Part shown: positions 34,598 to 42,825 of the stretch, one piece after another
Position numbering within the stretch: position 1 is the first letter of the stretch
Layout: every line of letters starts with the position of its first letter
Origin: a virus
Direction: 5' to 3' (one strand)
Length of the DNA stretch: 52,196 nt
Virus record (IMG/VR): IMGVR_UViG_3300034375_003040
Coordinates: 1 to 52,196 of that record
The notes under the pieces: generated by a model
The model's input: the letters and a program-made list of their open reading frames with translations, nothing else
What the model was told of the DNA's origin: nothing
Databases searched by the model: none
Made by a program: the position numbers and the translations under genes

Positions 34598-37500
34598 ATG
34601 AAATGGATAGGTCAACACATATACGATCTAATTGCAAGGTTTAGATCAGATGTTTATTTTGAAAACTTATCTGAGACAGAAGAAACTAGAGGTCTTGTTG
34701 TTGATGCTGACGGTAAAGTTAGTATAAATCCTGCGACTGGTGAAGAATACGCTACTCATATATACGAAAGAGTAAGGAACGACGAAGGCAGCACAATACC
34801 TGTAGGCACACCCGTATACTCTAAAGGTGAAATAGGTGGTAGCGAAAGAATAAAGGTAGGCATTGCTGACGCGTCTGATCCTACTAAAATGCCAGCTATT
34901 GGTATCACAGACACAGAACTTACAACTACTGGTAGCACTAAAGATGGTCGTATAACTCTTGTTGGTGTTTACAATACTAACATATCAGGTTTTACTGGTC
35001 TTAGTGAAAATGATATTGTATACGTAGCTATAGGTGGTGGTCTTACTATTACAAAGCCTACAGGTGTAAACTTAATACAAAACGTAGGTATAATACTAAA
35101 AACAAACGGTAATACAATACAAGGCCTTCAAGTTGCTTGTATTGGTAGAACTAACGACGTACCTACACCACTATATATTGACCACGCTAATCAAAGGCTT
35201 GGTATTGGAGCTACTAGTCCTTCTACTAAACTACACATAGAAGATTCTAGTCATGTATATTCCACTTTACAATCAACTGGCGCTAACACAGAAGTAGCGC
35301 ATAAATATAGAAGTAGTACTTTAACTTCAGGTTATTACTGGTGGACAGGGTTAAACAATTACGACAAGTATCAAATAGCGTACGGCACAAGTTTTGATAA
35401 TGCTGGCACAGCTCTTTGCATTGACACGTCTGGCAACGTCGGTATCGGTACAACTTCGCCGTCATACCCTCTTCACATTGCAACAGATAGTTCATTACAC
35501 GCCGCGTATATTAAAAATACTAATAATAATGGTGGAGGTCTTGTTGTTGCCGCCGCAAATGGTGGAGGTGGAACAAATACAATTTTAAGTCTAAGAGATA
35601 AAAATGACAATTCAAAAGTTTCAGTTATTGAAAACGGCAACGTCGGGATTGGAACGACTAGCCCAAACGCTTTATTAGACGTTGACAATAGAATATACTT
35701 ACAAAACGACGGAACTGTTAAGTGGGGAGCTTCTGCTAATGCTGGACATTTAACTTGGGACACAAATCAGGCTATTGTAAAGGGTTTGTCAGGGCAGGCT
35801 TTATTGTTAGGCTCAAATAATACTAGCGCTAGAATGACGATAGACACGTCGGGCAACGTTGGTATTGGAACAACTAGTCCGAGTAAAGAGTTGCATATAA
35901 AAAGTTACGCGCCAAGATTACTAATAGAAGGCACTGGAGCATCAGCAGAAAACGAAGAAATATCAAGAGTATCAGGGCTTTGGGATGGAACATATGTAGC
36001 AGATATACAATTTTTAGCAGGAGATGATACTGCAAATAAAGATAATGGAAAAATAGCGTTTAGAACATATACTTCAGATGGCGCGGTAGGTACAAGAATG
36101 TTGATTGATGAGGTTGGCAACGTCGGTATCGGGACGACTAGTCCTGCTAGTAAACTGCATATTAACGGTACAGGTTCTCCTAGTATAATTATACAAGACA
36201 GTGACGGCACAGATCAATACGCAACTATAAATCACAATAATGGCGCTAATCAATATATAGCTAGAAATAACACCAGCAATGGGCAACACGTTTGGTTTGG
36301 TCAAACAGGAGTTAGTAGTTTTACTGAGCGTATGCGCATTGACGCCTCAGGAAACGTAGGCATTGGAACTACTAGTCCTGGTAGAAAACTTGAAGTTGAT
36401 TTTACGGGTTCTGTTACTGGTGCGAAATTTACTAGAAGTGACGCTGCTGGAAGTTCTCTTGTAGAGTTTGCCAATAGTGCTGGGGTTAAAAGCATAATTG
36501 GATATGACGCTGGTCTTGATGGTTATAAAATCGGAACATCATCTGCAACTAATCTTTTTGTAAAACAATCTGGCAACGTCGGTATAGGAACGACTAGTCC
36601 AACACATAAACTTGAGGTAAGAGGTGGAGATGTACACTTTGAAAACGCGTCATCTTCAAACACTTTTCTTGACGTTAAAGGTTCGTCAGCAAACGGATAT
36701 ATAAGAGCATACAGTGATTCTAATTCAGTTTGGCTTTATCAAGGAGGTAGCAATTCTTATTTACAAGCTCAAAGCGGTTCTACGTTAAGACTTGGTTCTG
36801 GTACAGCTAACGTAGTTATAACAGACACTTCTGGCGAAGTCATGAGAACATCTTCAGGCAACGTCGGTATTGGAACTGCTAGTCCTTCTGAAAAGTTAGA
36901 GGTATCAGGTAAGATATTAGCGACTGGAGGACAAATTAGAGCTGGGTCGTATTTAGAAAGTTATCCATCATTTAGTTTTGCAGACGACATTGATACTGGT
37001 ATGTTTAGCGATACTGCTAATCAACTAGAATTTGTAACAGGTGGTAGTTCAAGAGTAACCATTAATTCTAGTGGCAACGTAGGTGTTGGAACTACAAGCC
37101 CTGGGTATAGGTTTGTTGTAAACAGCTATTCAGCAGACACAGTCGCTAAGTTTGAGTCTACAGATTCTATAGCAAGGTTAGAGTTAAAAGATAATAATGA
37201 CGCGGCTTACGTTGGAACTCAAAACAACAAGGCTTTTATTGGTATGGAAGCTAACGCTACAGGAACAAACAATCTTATAGTGACGTCGGATGGTAAGGTA
37301 GGCATTGGAACTACATCGCCTTCTGAAAAATTAGAGGTTAATGGTAACATATCTTTAACTGGTAGTGTACAAAAACAAATACAAGTATTTCCAATGAACT
37401 TTGTAGATGATTTAGGTACAGACAAACATTTTATGCCGTTTGTAACTAATGTAGAACAAACAGTTGTTTATCAAGAAGAGGCGGCTATGGTTATGCCGGC

Positions 37501-37849
37501 GGATGGTAGAGTTGTATCTGTAACAGTACATTATGCTCAAATGGATGGCACGGATGGAAACATAACTGTTGGTATTGAAACATCGGCTTGCGGTCAATCT
37601 TACGCTAATCCTTGGACTGTAGAAGAAACAGAAACTATATCGGCATCTGTAGCTGATGACCATCATGTATTTCATTTTGCTTTTGACAATGCTAAGCATT
37701 TTGAATCTACAGATAAAATGGCAATATCAATACAGCAATCTACAGATATGCAAAGTGCCGCTAGGTTTTTCTGGGTAACAGCGGTAATAGAATACGACTG
37801 GTCGACTTTCTTAGGTGGAACTAGCGCAGAATATACAACAACACCTTAA
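34598..37849 (+). CDS. Tail fibre with ten GIGTTSP repeats
   Basis: 1083 aa. The N-terminal ~195 residues (MKWIGQHIYDLIARF ... GTPVYSKGE) are a virion-attachment domain I know from marine phage fibres. Ten NVGIGTTSPxxKL-type repeats follow from ~200 to ~915, each ending a 70-100-residue beta segment. The C-terminal ~165 residues (from about VFPMNFVDDLG) form a distinct domain, probably the tip, with no visible chaperone (peptidase S74) triad. Likely trimeric and host-binding. It is the last rightward gene; the opposing operon's terminator lies 40-80 nt downstream. Confidence 0.8.
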   Translation: MKWIGQHIYDLIARFRSDVYFENLSETEETRGLVVDADGKVSINPATGEEYATHIYERVRNDEGSTIPVGTPVYSKGEIGGSERIKVGIADASDPTKMPAIGITDTELTTTGSTKDGRITLVGVYNTNISGFTGLSENDIVYVAIGGGLTITKPTGVNLIQNVGIILKTNGNTIQGLQVACIGRTNDVPTPLYIDHANQRLGIGATSPSTKLHIEDSSHVYSTLQSTGANTEVAHKYRSSTLTSGYYWWTGLNNYDKYQIAYGTSFDNAGTALCIDTSGNVGIGTTSPSYPLHIATDSSLHAAYIKNTNNNGGGLVVAAANGGGGTNTILSLRDKNDNSKVSVIENGNVGIGTTSPNALLDVDNRIYLQNDGTVKWGASANAGHLTWDTNQAIVKGLSGQALLLGSNNTSARMTIDTSGNVGIGTTSPSKELHIKSYAPRLLIEGTGASAENEEISRVSGLWDGTYVADIQFLAGDDTANKDNGKIAFRTYTSDGAVGTRMLIDEVGNVGIGTTSPASKLHINGTGSPSIIIQDSDGTDQYATINHNNGANQYIARNNTSNGQHVWFGQTGVSSFTERMRIDASGNVGIGTTSPGRKLEVDFTGSVTGAKFTRSDAAGSSLVEFANSAGVKSIIGYDAGLDGYKIGTSSATNLFVKQSGNVGIGTTSPTHKLEVRGGDVHFENASSSNTFLDVKGSSANGYIRAYSDSNSVWLYQGGSNSYLQAQSGSTLRLGSGTANVVITDTSGEVMRTSSGNVGIGTASPSEKLEVSGKILATGGQIRAGSYLESYPSFSFADDIDTGMFSDTANQLEFVTGGSSRVTINSSGNVGVGTTSPGYRFVVNSYSADTVAKFESTDSIARLELKDNNDAAYVGTQNNKAFIGMEANATGTNNLIVTSDGKVGIGTTSPSEKLEVNGNISLTGSVQKQIQVFPMNFVDDLGTDKHFMPFVTNVEQTVVYQEEAAMVMPADGRVVSVTVHYAQMDGTDGNITVGIETSACGQSYANPWTVEETETISASVADDHHVFHFAFDNAKHFESTDKMAISIQQSTDMQSAARFFWVTAVIEYDWSTFLGGTSAEYTTTP
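35197..37345 (+). repeat. Ten spaced GNVGIGTTSP coding repeats
   Basis: Copies start near 35197, 35432, 35636, 35851, 36115, 36350, 36571, 36857, 37071 and 37290. Each has a ~30-bp core encoding [SN]GNVG(I/V)GTTSPS followed by xLxV or xLHI. The intervals are ~205-290 bp and unrelated to one another. The core codons are mostly synonymous variants (ggcaacgtcggt, ggaaacgtaggc), but close enough to allow recombination. Confidence 0.88.
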
Positions 37850-37889
37850 TATAGCTTTACCATAAACAAAAGATAACAATTACTTAATA

Positions 37890-37930
37890 TAAAAAACGGC
37901 CCACAAGGTAACTATAACCCTATGGACCGT
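37890..37930 (-). terminator. Terminator of the leftward operon
   Basis: Read on the minus strand, 37919-37930 pairs with 37896-37908 through 12 pairs (two G-U, one bulge) and is followed by a run of six T. On the plus strand the same stem has mismatches and no T-tract, so it mainly serves leftward transcription. It prevents antisense reading into the fibre gene. Confidence 0.78.
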
Positions 37931-37996
37931 AAAATTGATATAAGCAAAGTGCTTTACGTAGCAATAATGATTATTGTTTACGTTATAGCCGTCTAA
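37922..37996 (+). CDS. Possible 24-residue membrane peptide
   Basis: MDRKIDISKVLYVAIMIIVY then VIAV: a charged start followed by an almost pure hydrophobic helix. It overlaps the 3' end of the opposing histone-like gene and part of the terminator stem. No clear leader signal. Possibly a small membrane peptide; chance is a fair alternative. Confidence 0.25.
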   Translation: MDRKIDISKVLYVAIMIIVYVIAV

Positions 37997-38184
37997 GCTG
38001 CAACAGCGTTTTTTTGCTCTTGAACCTCAACTCTAATTGTTTGAGCTAAGTTTTTGACATTTTGCATGGTCTTGCGGATTCTAGTTCCCGCAGACTTATT
38101 GCCTTCTGCAAACTTTTCTACATCATCAATGCTGTTCTGCAGCATCACTAACATTTCTTCGTAATAATTTTCAATTTTGTTCAT
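37993..38184 (-). CDS. Histone H1-like DNA-binding protein
   Basis: 63 aa. A helical protein with KSAGTRIRKTMQNVKNLAQT at ~30-49, matching the pattern of the small histone H1-like proteins found in marine phages and bacteria. The N-terminal half is acidic and the C-terminal half basic and Gln/Lys-rich. It is the most promoter-distal gene of the leftward operon. It may compact DNA or influence host nucleoid structure; this is inferred from the family pattern. Confidence 0.58.
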   Translation of the reverse strand: MNKIENYYEEMLVMLQNSIDDVEKFAEGNKSAGTRIRKTMQNVKNLAQTIRVEVQEQKNAVAA

Positions 38185-38200
38185 AATATTAAATTTAAGA

Positions 38201-40054
38201 TTAAATTACTTCACAGTTACCACCAGCACAAGCAAGCTCGCCTGATAGGTCTGTGTTATCGTCCATCTCAACAACCTTTGTTAAATCAACGTCAGATAAT
38301 ACTTTGGACATTTTATTAAATGTAGCTTCGTTAATGTCCTCAAACGGAGCTTGAGTATATGTACCACCATTGTATGGTAATACTGAAAGACCATTGTAAT
38401 GATCTCTATTGTCCCACATCCATTCACCAGCTTTATCCCATTCATCATCTTTTAAAGATATGGTAGCCGACACATTGTGGGAGTTAGAACCAACACGATG
38501 ACCTGACTTCACCCATTCAGTAGCAACGCGCTTCACTCTCTCAAGTGTATCGAACGGTGATTCAGTTCTTAATATTGATCCTTCAGGAGCTTTTTGAGGT
38601 ACAGAAATAACTGCAGTGTCGTGAGGTCTGAAGTACTCGTCTTCAATTAACTCAGGATGGTGTACAGATAAATATGTATATATAGCCTCATTCTTTCCTA
38701 CGCGCATTCTACGGACATAATAATCATTATGCCAAGCATGAATGCCCGAAGACGTTCCTAGCACCAGAGATGTCGTCCCTGCAGGCTTTACAGTCGTACA
38801 TCTTGCTGACTTGTTTATTCCGATTACCTTAGCAACACGGGCGTTCTCACGCTTAACAATATCAGCAGCTTTGGTCATGTCGTAATTTAATACGGCGCCA
38901 GAGCCAATACCAGTCATTGACACTCCGATCAACGCGTCTTTCTCAGTTGTCTCTTTCCATATCTCTCTCAAGTAGTGGAAGTCGGTGTAACCAGCTTGCA
39001 ACGTGCCTATGAACGCGGCGGCTTTTACCCTCGCGTTAAAATCATCTTGATCTTTAATGTCAGAGACGTTAACTTCGCATAGGTTACAAAACTGAAAAGG
39101 TCGTAGAGCAATTTCACAACATGGATTAGTTCCCCAGTCCTTGTCGTTATTAAGATAAATACCAGGCTCACCAGCGCCAGATAGTTCTACACGCTTCCAT
39201 AGATCCATAAAAAAGTCTTTAGTAATTTTATGTCTCATAAGCACAGCTGAGTTGTTAGCTCTACCACGCTGTGGATTTGTTTCCCACCAATCGCCAGACT
39301 TGCAGCTTATCATCTCATCATCTGCAGCAGAGAAAAGACTAATAAGAGCCGCACGACGTATACCGCCAGCCAAAACAGCATCAGCAATATGGCAGATAAT
39401 ATCGTGAACCTCAAGAGACGTAAGTTGCGTTCCATCTTTTTTAGCATTTAATATTCCTTCTACTTTAATTAAACATTCTTTTAACGGCTGTGGACCTGGA
39501 GCTTTGCCACCAGAAGTCACAAGCCTTGCGCCTTTAGGTCTAATATCAGTATAATCAAACACTATTTTAGACGTACGCTTTTCACCAAGATAAGACTTAA
39601 CTAAAACCTTAACAGCGTCAGACCAACCTTCAATACTGTCGCCAATAACAAAACGTCTACTGCGTTTGTCAAATGGTTTTATAATAGCTGGTAGCTTTTT
39701 AATATGATGCTGTTGAACTGAATATCCTACGCCACACCCAGACAATAACAAAAACATTATTTCATTAAAAGCATCAATACTATCAGCAGGAAGATATGAG
39801 CAGTTATATAAACGGTTCGGTGATATTTCAATTGGCTTGCCTGCGAACTGAAGCGAACGCATGCTTGGTAAAATCTTTTTATTATATACATATTTATATA
39901 CTTCGTCTATTTGTTCTGTTAATTGTGGATATTTCTTTTTGTGCATTGCTACATTACGGTCTACAAGCTCTTCCCAAGTTTCCCTACGATTTAACTCAGG
40001 GATGTACTTAGCGTACTTCATGTGGACAGTAATATCTGAGAGGATATTATTCAT
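38201..40054 (-). CDS. nrdJ: Class II (adenosylcobalamin) ribonucleotide reductase
   Basis: 617 aa. Reduces ribonucleoside triphosphates to dNTPs using a cobalamin-derived radical. Residues map onto the monomeric Lactobacillus-type enzyme: Cys85 (NCSY) for Cys119, Cys312 in NPCCE for the thiyl Cys408, Cys323 (11 residues later) for Cys419, Glu314 for the catalytic Glu, and C-terminal Cys609-x4-Cys614 for the reductant pair. Also GGIRRAALISLFS (230-242) and CTTVKPAGTTS. It is about 120 aa shorter than the ~739-aa bacterial enzyme. Oxygen independence suits any marine host, but cobalamin must come from the cell. Confidence 0.93.
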   Translation of the reverse strand: MNNILSDITVHMKYAKYIPELNRRETWEELVDRNVAMHKKKYPQLTEQIDEVYKYVYNKKILPSMRSLQFAGKPIEISPNRLYNCSYLPADSIDAFNEIMFLLLSGCGVGYSVQQHHIKKLPAIIKPFDKRSRRFVIGDSIEGWSDAVKVLVKSYLGEKRTSKIVFDYTDIRPKGARLVTSGGKAPGPQPLKECLIKVEGILNAKKDGTQLTSLEVHDIICHIADAVLAGGIRRAALISLFSAADDEMISCKSGDWWETNPQRGRANNSAVLMRHKITKDFFMDLWKRVELSGAGEPGIYLNNDKDWGTNPCCEIALRPFQFCNLCEVNVSDIKDQDDFNARVKAAAFIGTLQAGYTDFHYLREIWKETTEKDALIGVSMTGIGSGAVLNYDMTKAADIVKRENARVAKVIGINKSARCTTVKPAGTTSLVLGTSSGIHAWHNDYYVRRMRVGKNEAIYTYLSVHHPELIEDEYFRPHDTAVISVPQKAPEGSILRTESPFDTLERVKRVATEWVKSGHRVGSNSHNVSATISLKDDEWDKAGEWMWDNRDHYNGLSVLPYNGGTYTQAPFEDINEATFNKMSKVLSDVDLTKVVEMDDNTDLSGELACAGGNCEVI

Positions 40055-40057
40055 TGA

Positions 40058-40195
40058 TTAGTTTTTATAAATTGTTAAACATGCGTCTAAGAATCCTACG
40101 TATAATACGTGATTCGTTTTGTATTGCTCTTGGTATGTTCTAACACCAAAGAGTAACCCCGGAAATGTTCCGAAGCTTAATTCCCAATCTTTCAT
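40058..40195 (-). CDS. Small conserved phage protein (45 aa)
   Basis: MKDWELSFGTFPGLLFGVRT then YQEQYKTNHVLYVGFLDACL and TIYKN. The pattern (hydrophobic PGxLxGxR, then HVxYxxFLDxCLTIY) is one I recall from small proteins of marine phages. Its start overlaps the stop of the upstream endonuclease gene as ATGA (40192-40195), and it ends 4 nt before the RNR start, so it fills the gap exactly. Function unknown. Confidence 0.75.
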   Translation of the reverse strand: MKDWELSFGTFPGLLFGVRTYQEQYKTNHVLYVGFLDACLTIYKN

Positions 40196-40650
40196 TTGTT
40201 TTGATTTTGGATTAATTTAATAGTTTCGTCACAGTCTTTCTGATTCTGAGGTTTATATAAAGTTACATGTGGTAAATTTTCTTTTACATACTTTTTAAAC
40301 ATTTTCCATCGCATTGGAAAACTTTCGTTTGCTCGGCCTTTACATTCAATAATAAAGCCCTTACCAACAAAGTCTGGAGTATATTTAACTGGTAGTATTT
40401 TTTTGTTACCTCTGTTTCTATATTCACCCTTACCATTAGACTGCTTTTCGTATGCAGCTTGAGTAAACTCAAAGCCTTCTTGCACAACGTAGGTTTCGCC
40501 TTCGTACGCGGCTTTGATCTTTGCTTTTTTCAGGGCCAGATACATATATCGCTCTAGCCCTGAAGCAAAGTTAATACCGTCTTGCATAACACGCTTAGCC
40601 CTTACCGGACCGCGCTTACGGCCTTTCCTAGATCTTTTAATCATCTTCAA
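40192..40650 (-). CDS. PD-(D/E)XK endonuclease (T7 endonuclease I-like)
   Basis: 152 aa with a strongly basic N-terminus (RSRKGRKRGPVRAKR). Catalytic pattern: Glu33 (SGLERYMYL), Asp93 (YTPDFV), Glu102-x-Lys104 (IIECKGR). This matches the E...D-x9-ExK layout of T7 endonuclease I-type Holliday-junction resolvases. Probable role: resolving branched DNA before packaging and, possibly, breaking down host DNA. The stop is coupled to the small downstream gene through ATGA. Confidence 0.78.
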   Translation of the reverse strand: MKMIKRSRKGRKRGPVRAKRVMQDGINFASGLERYMYLALKKAKIKAAYEGETYVVQEGFEFTQAAYEKQSNGKGEYRNRGNKKILPVKYTPDFVGKGFIIECKGRANESFPMRWKMFKKYVKENLPHVTLYKPQNQKDCDETIKLIQNQNK

Positions 40651-40897
40651 ACTTTCTAATTAAAGCTTCTTCAGACAAATCTTGAAGCTCTTCACGCGCG
40701 GCTTGTATATATAAAACCGCATCCATAAGCTCTTCTTGTATGTCGTTAAGATAACCAATAAGATCTTTCATGCCAGTCGTACGCTCAGTATCTAGCGTTT
40801 GGCCATATTTATTAAAGCCCACGTCAGATCGCTTTACAAACTTGTTTACAACGTTTCTAACTACTGGATCTCTAAATTTAATTGTTTGCTCTGTCAT
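40637..40897 (-). CDS. Small MazG-superfamily-like protein
   Basis: 86 aa from the ATG that overlaps the upstream stop as TAATG (40895-40899); a longer upstream extension would overlap that gene. Motifs: NKYGQTLDTERTTG and EELMDAVLYIQAA (about 59-71), the ExxxD helix type of all-alpha NTP pyrophosphatases. It could be a small dNTP-hydrolysing or regulatory partner of the larger MazG protein nearby. The family call is tentative. Confidence 0.5.
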   Translation of the reverse strand: MTEQTIKFRDPVVRNVVNKFVKRSDVGFNKYGQTLDTERTTGMKDLIGYLNDIQEELMDAVLYIQAAREELQDLSEEALIRKFEDD

Positions 40898-41124
40898 TAT
40901 GCTAATGTTGTTAAAATATAATAAAATAATACTGGCGCTACTGTAGCAAGCACATCCCATTTATCGAACACGCCATAATCGAGATAGTCATAAACTTCTT
41001 TAGCTATACCAACCATTAGCACTAGCAACAGTGTTGTTAACGCTGGTAAGTTAAGCTCTGTAAATATAATCGCGAATATAATACCCGCAATAGCGTGTTT
41101 GTATTTGTCTTTTCCTATATACAT
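40897..41124 (-). CDS. Small membrane protein with KHxxAG...GxxKExYD motif
   Basis: 75 aa. Two or three membrane helices (~8-38 and ~57-74). Conserved-looking pattern: KYKHAIAG near 7-14, GIAKEVYDYLDYG (~39-51) and a later DxxDxLAT. This resembles small YfiM-type membrane proteins encoded by many phages. Stop and next start overlap as TAATG. Function unknown. Confidence 0.55.
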   Translation of the reverse strand: MYIGKDKYKHAIAGIIFAIIFTELNLPALTTLLLVLMVGIAKEVYDYLDYGVFDKWDVLATVAPVLFYYILTTLA

Positions 41125-41126
41125 AA

Positions 41127-42056
41127 TTATCTTTTTTGTGTTAAATTAGCTCTTCCGTAGCTAGTTATTGGTTGATCTTTTACAAACGTACCGTTGACCA
41201 TTTTACCTGTACGTTTTGCGATAACATCGTAAGCTGACTGTATACACTCTTCAATCGGCACGCCAATTAGCTCAGCTAAGTTAGTTAATACAACTACAGC
41301 ATCGCCAATACCATCGACGATCTCATTTGTATCATCTTTTAAAATAGCTCTGCCGATCTCGCCAGTTTCTTCCATTAACTTAATGTATTGAGTCTTTGGA
41401 TCACCTTTGTCGTATAAGCCACGCTCATCAGCCCACTCTCTAATGCAATCAAATATAGGCTTATGGCAGTCTTTACAATTAACGTCAGGGTTTTCAAACA
41501 CCCTACCATTTACTCTTGCTAGCTCTCTTTCAGAAGCTTGTTTAAATACATCAGCTTTATGAGTTGTACCAACAGTAATATTTCTATGCGGATCATGGTC
41601 ATAATATTTAGCCAAAGCTTTGTTATATATATAACATCTATCACCACTGTATTGCGACGTCTTTACGTTAGCCATAATCCAGTTTATAGTTGGCTGCGTT
41701 ATTGTAAACTCACCGTGATCGGTTTCCCACTGCATGCCAAGCTCGTCCATTAGTTGACCTTTCAATTTATTTATAGGGCACGGAAAGGTAGTCGTTGCCT
41801 CTGTTACATTAATTTTCATTTTATTAAATTCTTTAAAATCGTTATCAAAAAGTTTTTCATAAAGTTTTTCATCAACAGGATAGCCATATTGAACCTGCAT
41901 CTCACGCTCTAATGTAGAAATGTAAGATATGTCGTCAGACCAAGCTAGTATTTCATACTCGCCAGGCTCGTAACCTTGTTGCTCTTCAACTCTATATTTC
42001 AAGTTGTTTGTTACCCCTATTTTTTTACCTGGGATGTGGTACAGTGCGTATTTCAT
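41127..42056 (-). CDS. GIY-YIG-like domain fused to MazG pyrophosphohydrolase
   Basis: 309 aa. The C-terminus (~203-295) is a MazG domain: Glu229, Glu230 and Glu233 in LMEETGE, then Glu245-x2-Asp248 and Asp252 in EIVDGIGDAVV, the ExxE12-28ExxD metal site. The N-terminus (1-70) reads like a GIY-YIG fold: YALYHIPGKKIGVT, then Arg22 and Glu50/52 (TLEREMQ). A middle domain (~88-155, FPCPINKLKGQLMDELGMQW) is unassigned, and Cys194/Cys197/Cys204 may bind metal. MazG hydrolyses NTP/dNTPs and can lower host ppGpp. The start overlaps the stop of the TS-like gene as ATGA. Confidence 0.72.
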   Translation of the reverse strand: MKYALYHIPGKKIGVTNNLKYRVEEQQGYEPGEYEILAWSDDISYISTLEREMQVQYGYPVDEKLYEKLFDNDFKEFNKMKINVTEATTTFPCPINKLKGQLMDELGMQWETDHGEFTITQPTINWIMANVKTSQYSGDRCYIYNKALAKYYDHDPHRNITVGTTHKADVFKQASERELARVNGRVFENPDVNCKDCHKPIFDCIREWADERGLYDKGDPKTQYIKLMEETGEIGRAILKDDTNEIVDGIGDAVVVLTNLAELIGVPIEECIQSAYDVIAKRTGKMVNGTFVKDQPITSYGRANLTQKR

Positions 42057-42736
42057 AAGTGAAAGTTTCTAGTTTTAGTTTCTGGTAGTTTGTCGTTGTA
42101 CAAATGCAAGTTATGCGCAAAGTGATAGTACGTGCCAACTGGCAAATTAAGCTGATAGGCGACATACATTTGTAAATTTGAAAACTGATACTGATCATTA
42201 CAGAAACCGTACCAGAGATCATTAGAACGCATTACAACAGACATATTAAGCTTGCCATTCAATATCGTAAACTGTACAGCGTATGTACATGGCGTGTCGT
42301 TAGAGTAATTAGTTATCTCTTTACCGTCATATATACTTATTGCTGCCTGTCTAGTTTCAGGGTTGGCTTTTAACATATTTATAACCAAGTCAAGTTGGTC
42401 GTTACGTTTCCATTGATGACCATAGTTAGAGTTTACATAGCCAAACTTATCAGCCATACGCTTCCATATAGCTGGAACTTTACCGTATATTTCGCCAAGC
42501 TTTTCTACGCTAGGATCACCAGATAAATACCATTGCCACTCGGCTTCAGCATATTCTTGCGACCAGTTGCGTTTTACGCGACCATTGTGTATAGCATTGT
42601 GCGCTGGAAACTTTATTTCAAAGCCTACATTAAACAAAGCTTTAGTACCTGCAAAATCTACACCGTCACGAACTATACGCCAGTATAAAGCGTGAAAGGC
42701 ATTGTCAGCCGTTTGAAAGCTATGCATAAACATCAC
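42053..42736 (-). CDS. Thymidylate synthase-family enzyme (possible dCMP-acting)
   Basis: 227 aa, shorter than E. coli ThyA (264). Catalytic Cys150 (TPCTY) and Arg170-Ser171-x-Asp173 keep the E. coli C146/R166 spacing of 20. Tyr105 (NYGHQW) and His211-x-Tyr213 match H207/Y209. At the position of TS Asn177 there is Asp181 (GFCND), the residue found in dCMP hydroxymethylases and in TS mutants that prefer dCMP. The usual His after the catalytic Cys is Thr151. It may make a modified pyrimidine rather than dTMP. Alternative starts at the 2nd and 4th Met are possible; its stop overlaps the MazG start (ATGA). Confidence 0.72.
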   Translation of the reverse strand: MMFMHSFQTADNAFHALYWRIVRDGVDFAGTKALFNVGFEIKFPAHNAIHNGRVKRNWSQEYAEAEWQWYLSGDPSVEKLGEIYGKVPAIWKRMADKFGYVNSNYGHQWKRNDQLDLVINMLKANPETRQAAISIYDGKEITNYSNDTPCTYAVQFTILNGKLNMSVVMRSNDLWYGFCNDQYQFSNLQMYVAYQLNLPVGTYYHFAHNLHLYNDKLPETKTRNFHL

Positions 42737-42815
42737 ATTTAATGTTGTACCAAGAACTTAATCCTAATGTGCTAAGTCTTTTAGTAACGATTATTGTTTT
42801 ACCGTGCATAGTCAT
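42720..42815 (-). CDS. Possible 31-residue protein
   Basis: MTMHGKTIIVTKRLSTLGLS then SWYNIKCDVYA. It fills the 90-nt gap between two genes and its stop overlaps the TS-like gene's candidate start (ATGCATAG). The sequence looks protein-like (KTIIVTKRL, SWYNIKC), but its start is not linked to the upstream stop. Function unknown. Confidence 0.42.
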   Translation of the reverse strand: MTMHGKTIIVTKRLSTLGLSSWYNIKCDVYA

Positions 42816-42825
42816 TGCTATAGCT

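Noticed and set aside
35197-37345. Regularly spaced similar repeats resembling a CRISPR array
   Set aside because: They are in-frame coding repeats of the fibre, spaced 200-290 bp apart and variable at synonymous positions.
37850-38000. tRNA or other structured RNA in the convergent gap
   Set aside because: Only the terminator hairpin is visible; no cloverleaf or CCA-type end.
40898-40960. 21-codon N-terminal extension of the MazG-like small protein
   Set aside because: It overlaps the upstream membrane gene; the TAATG junction gives a natural start at 40897.
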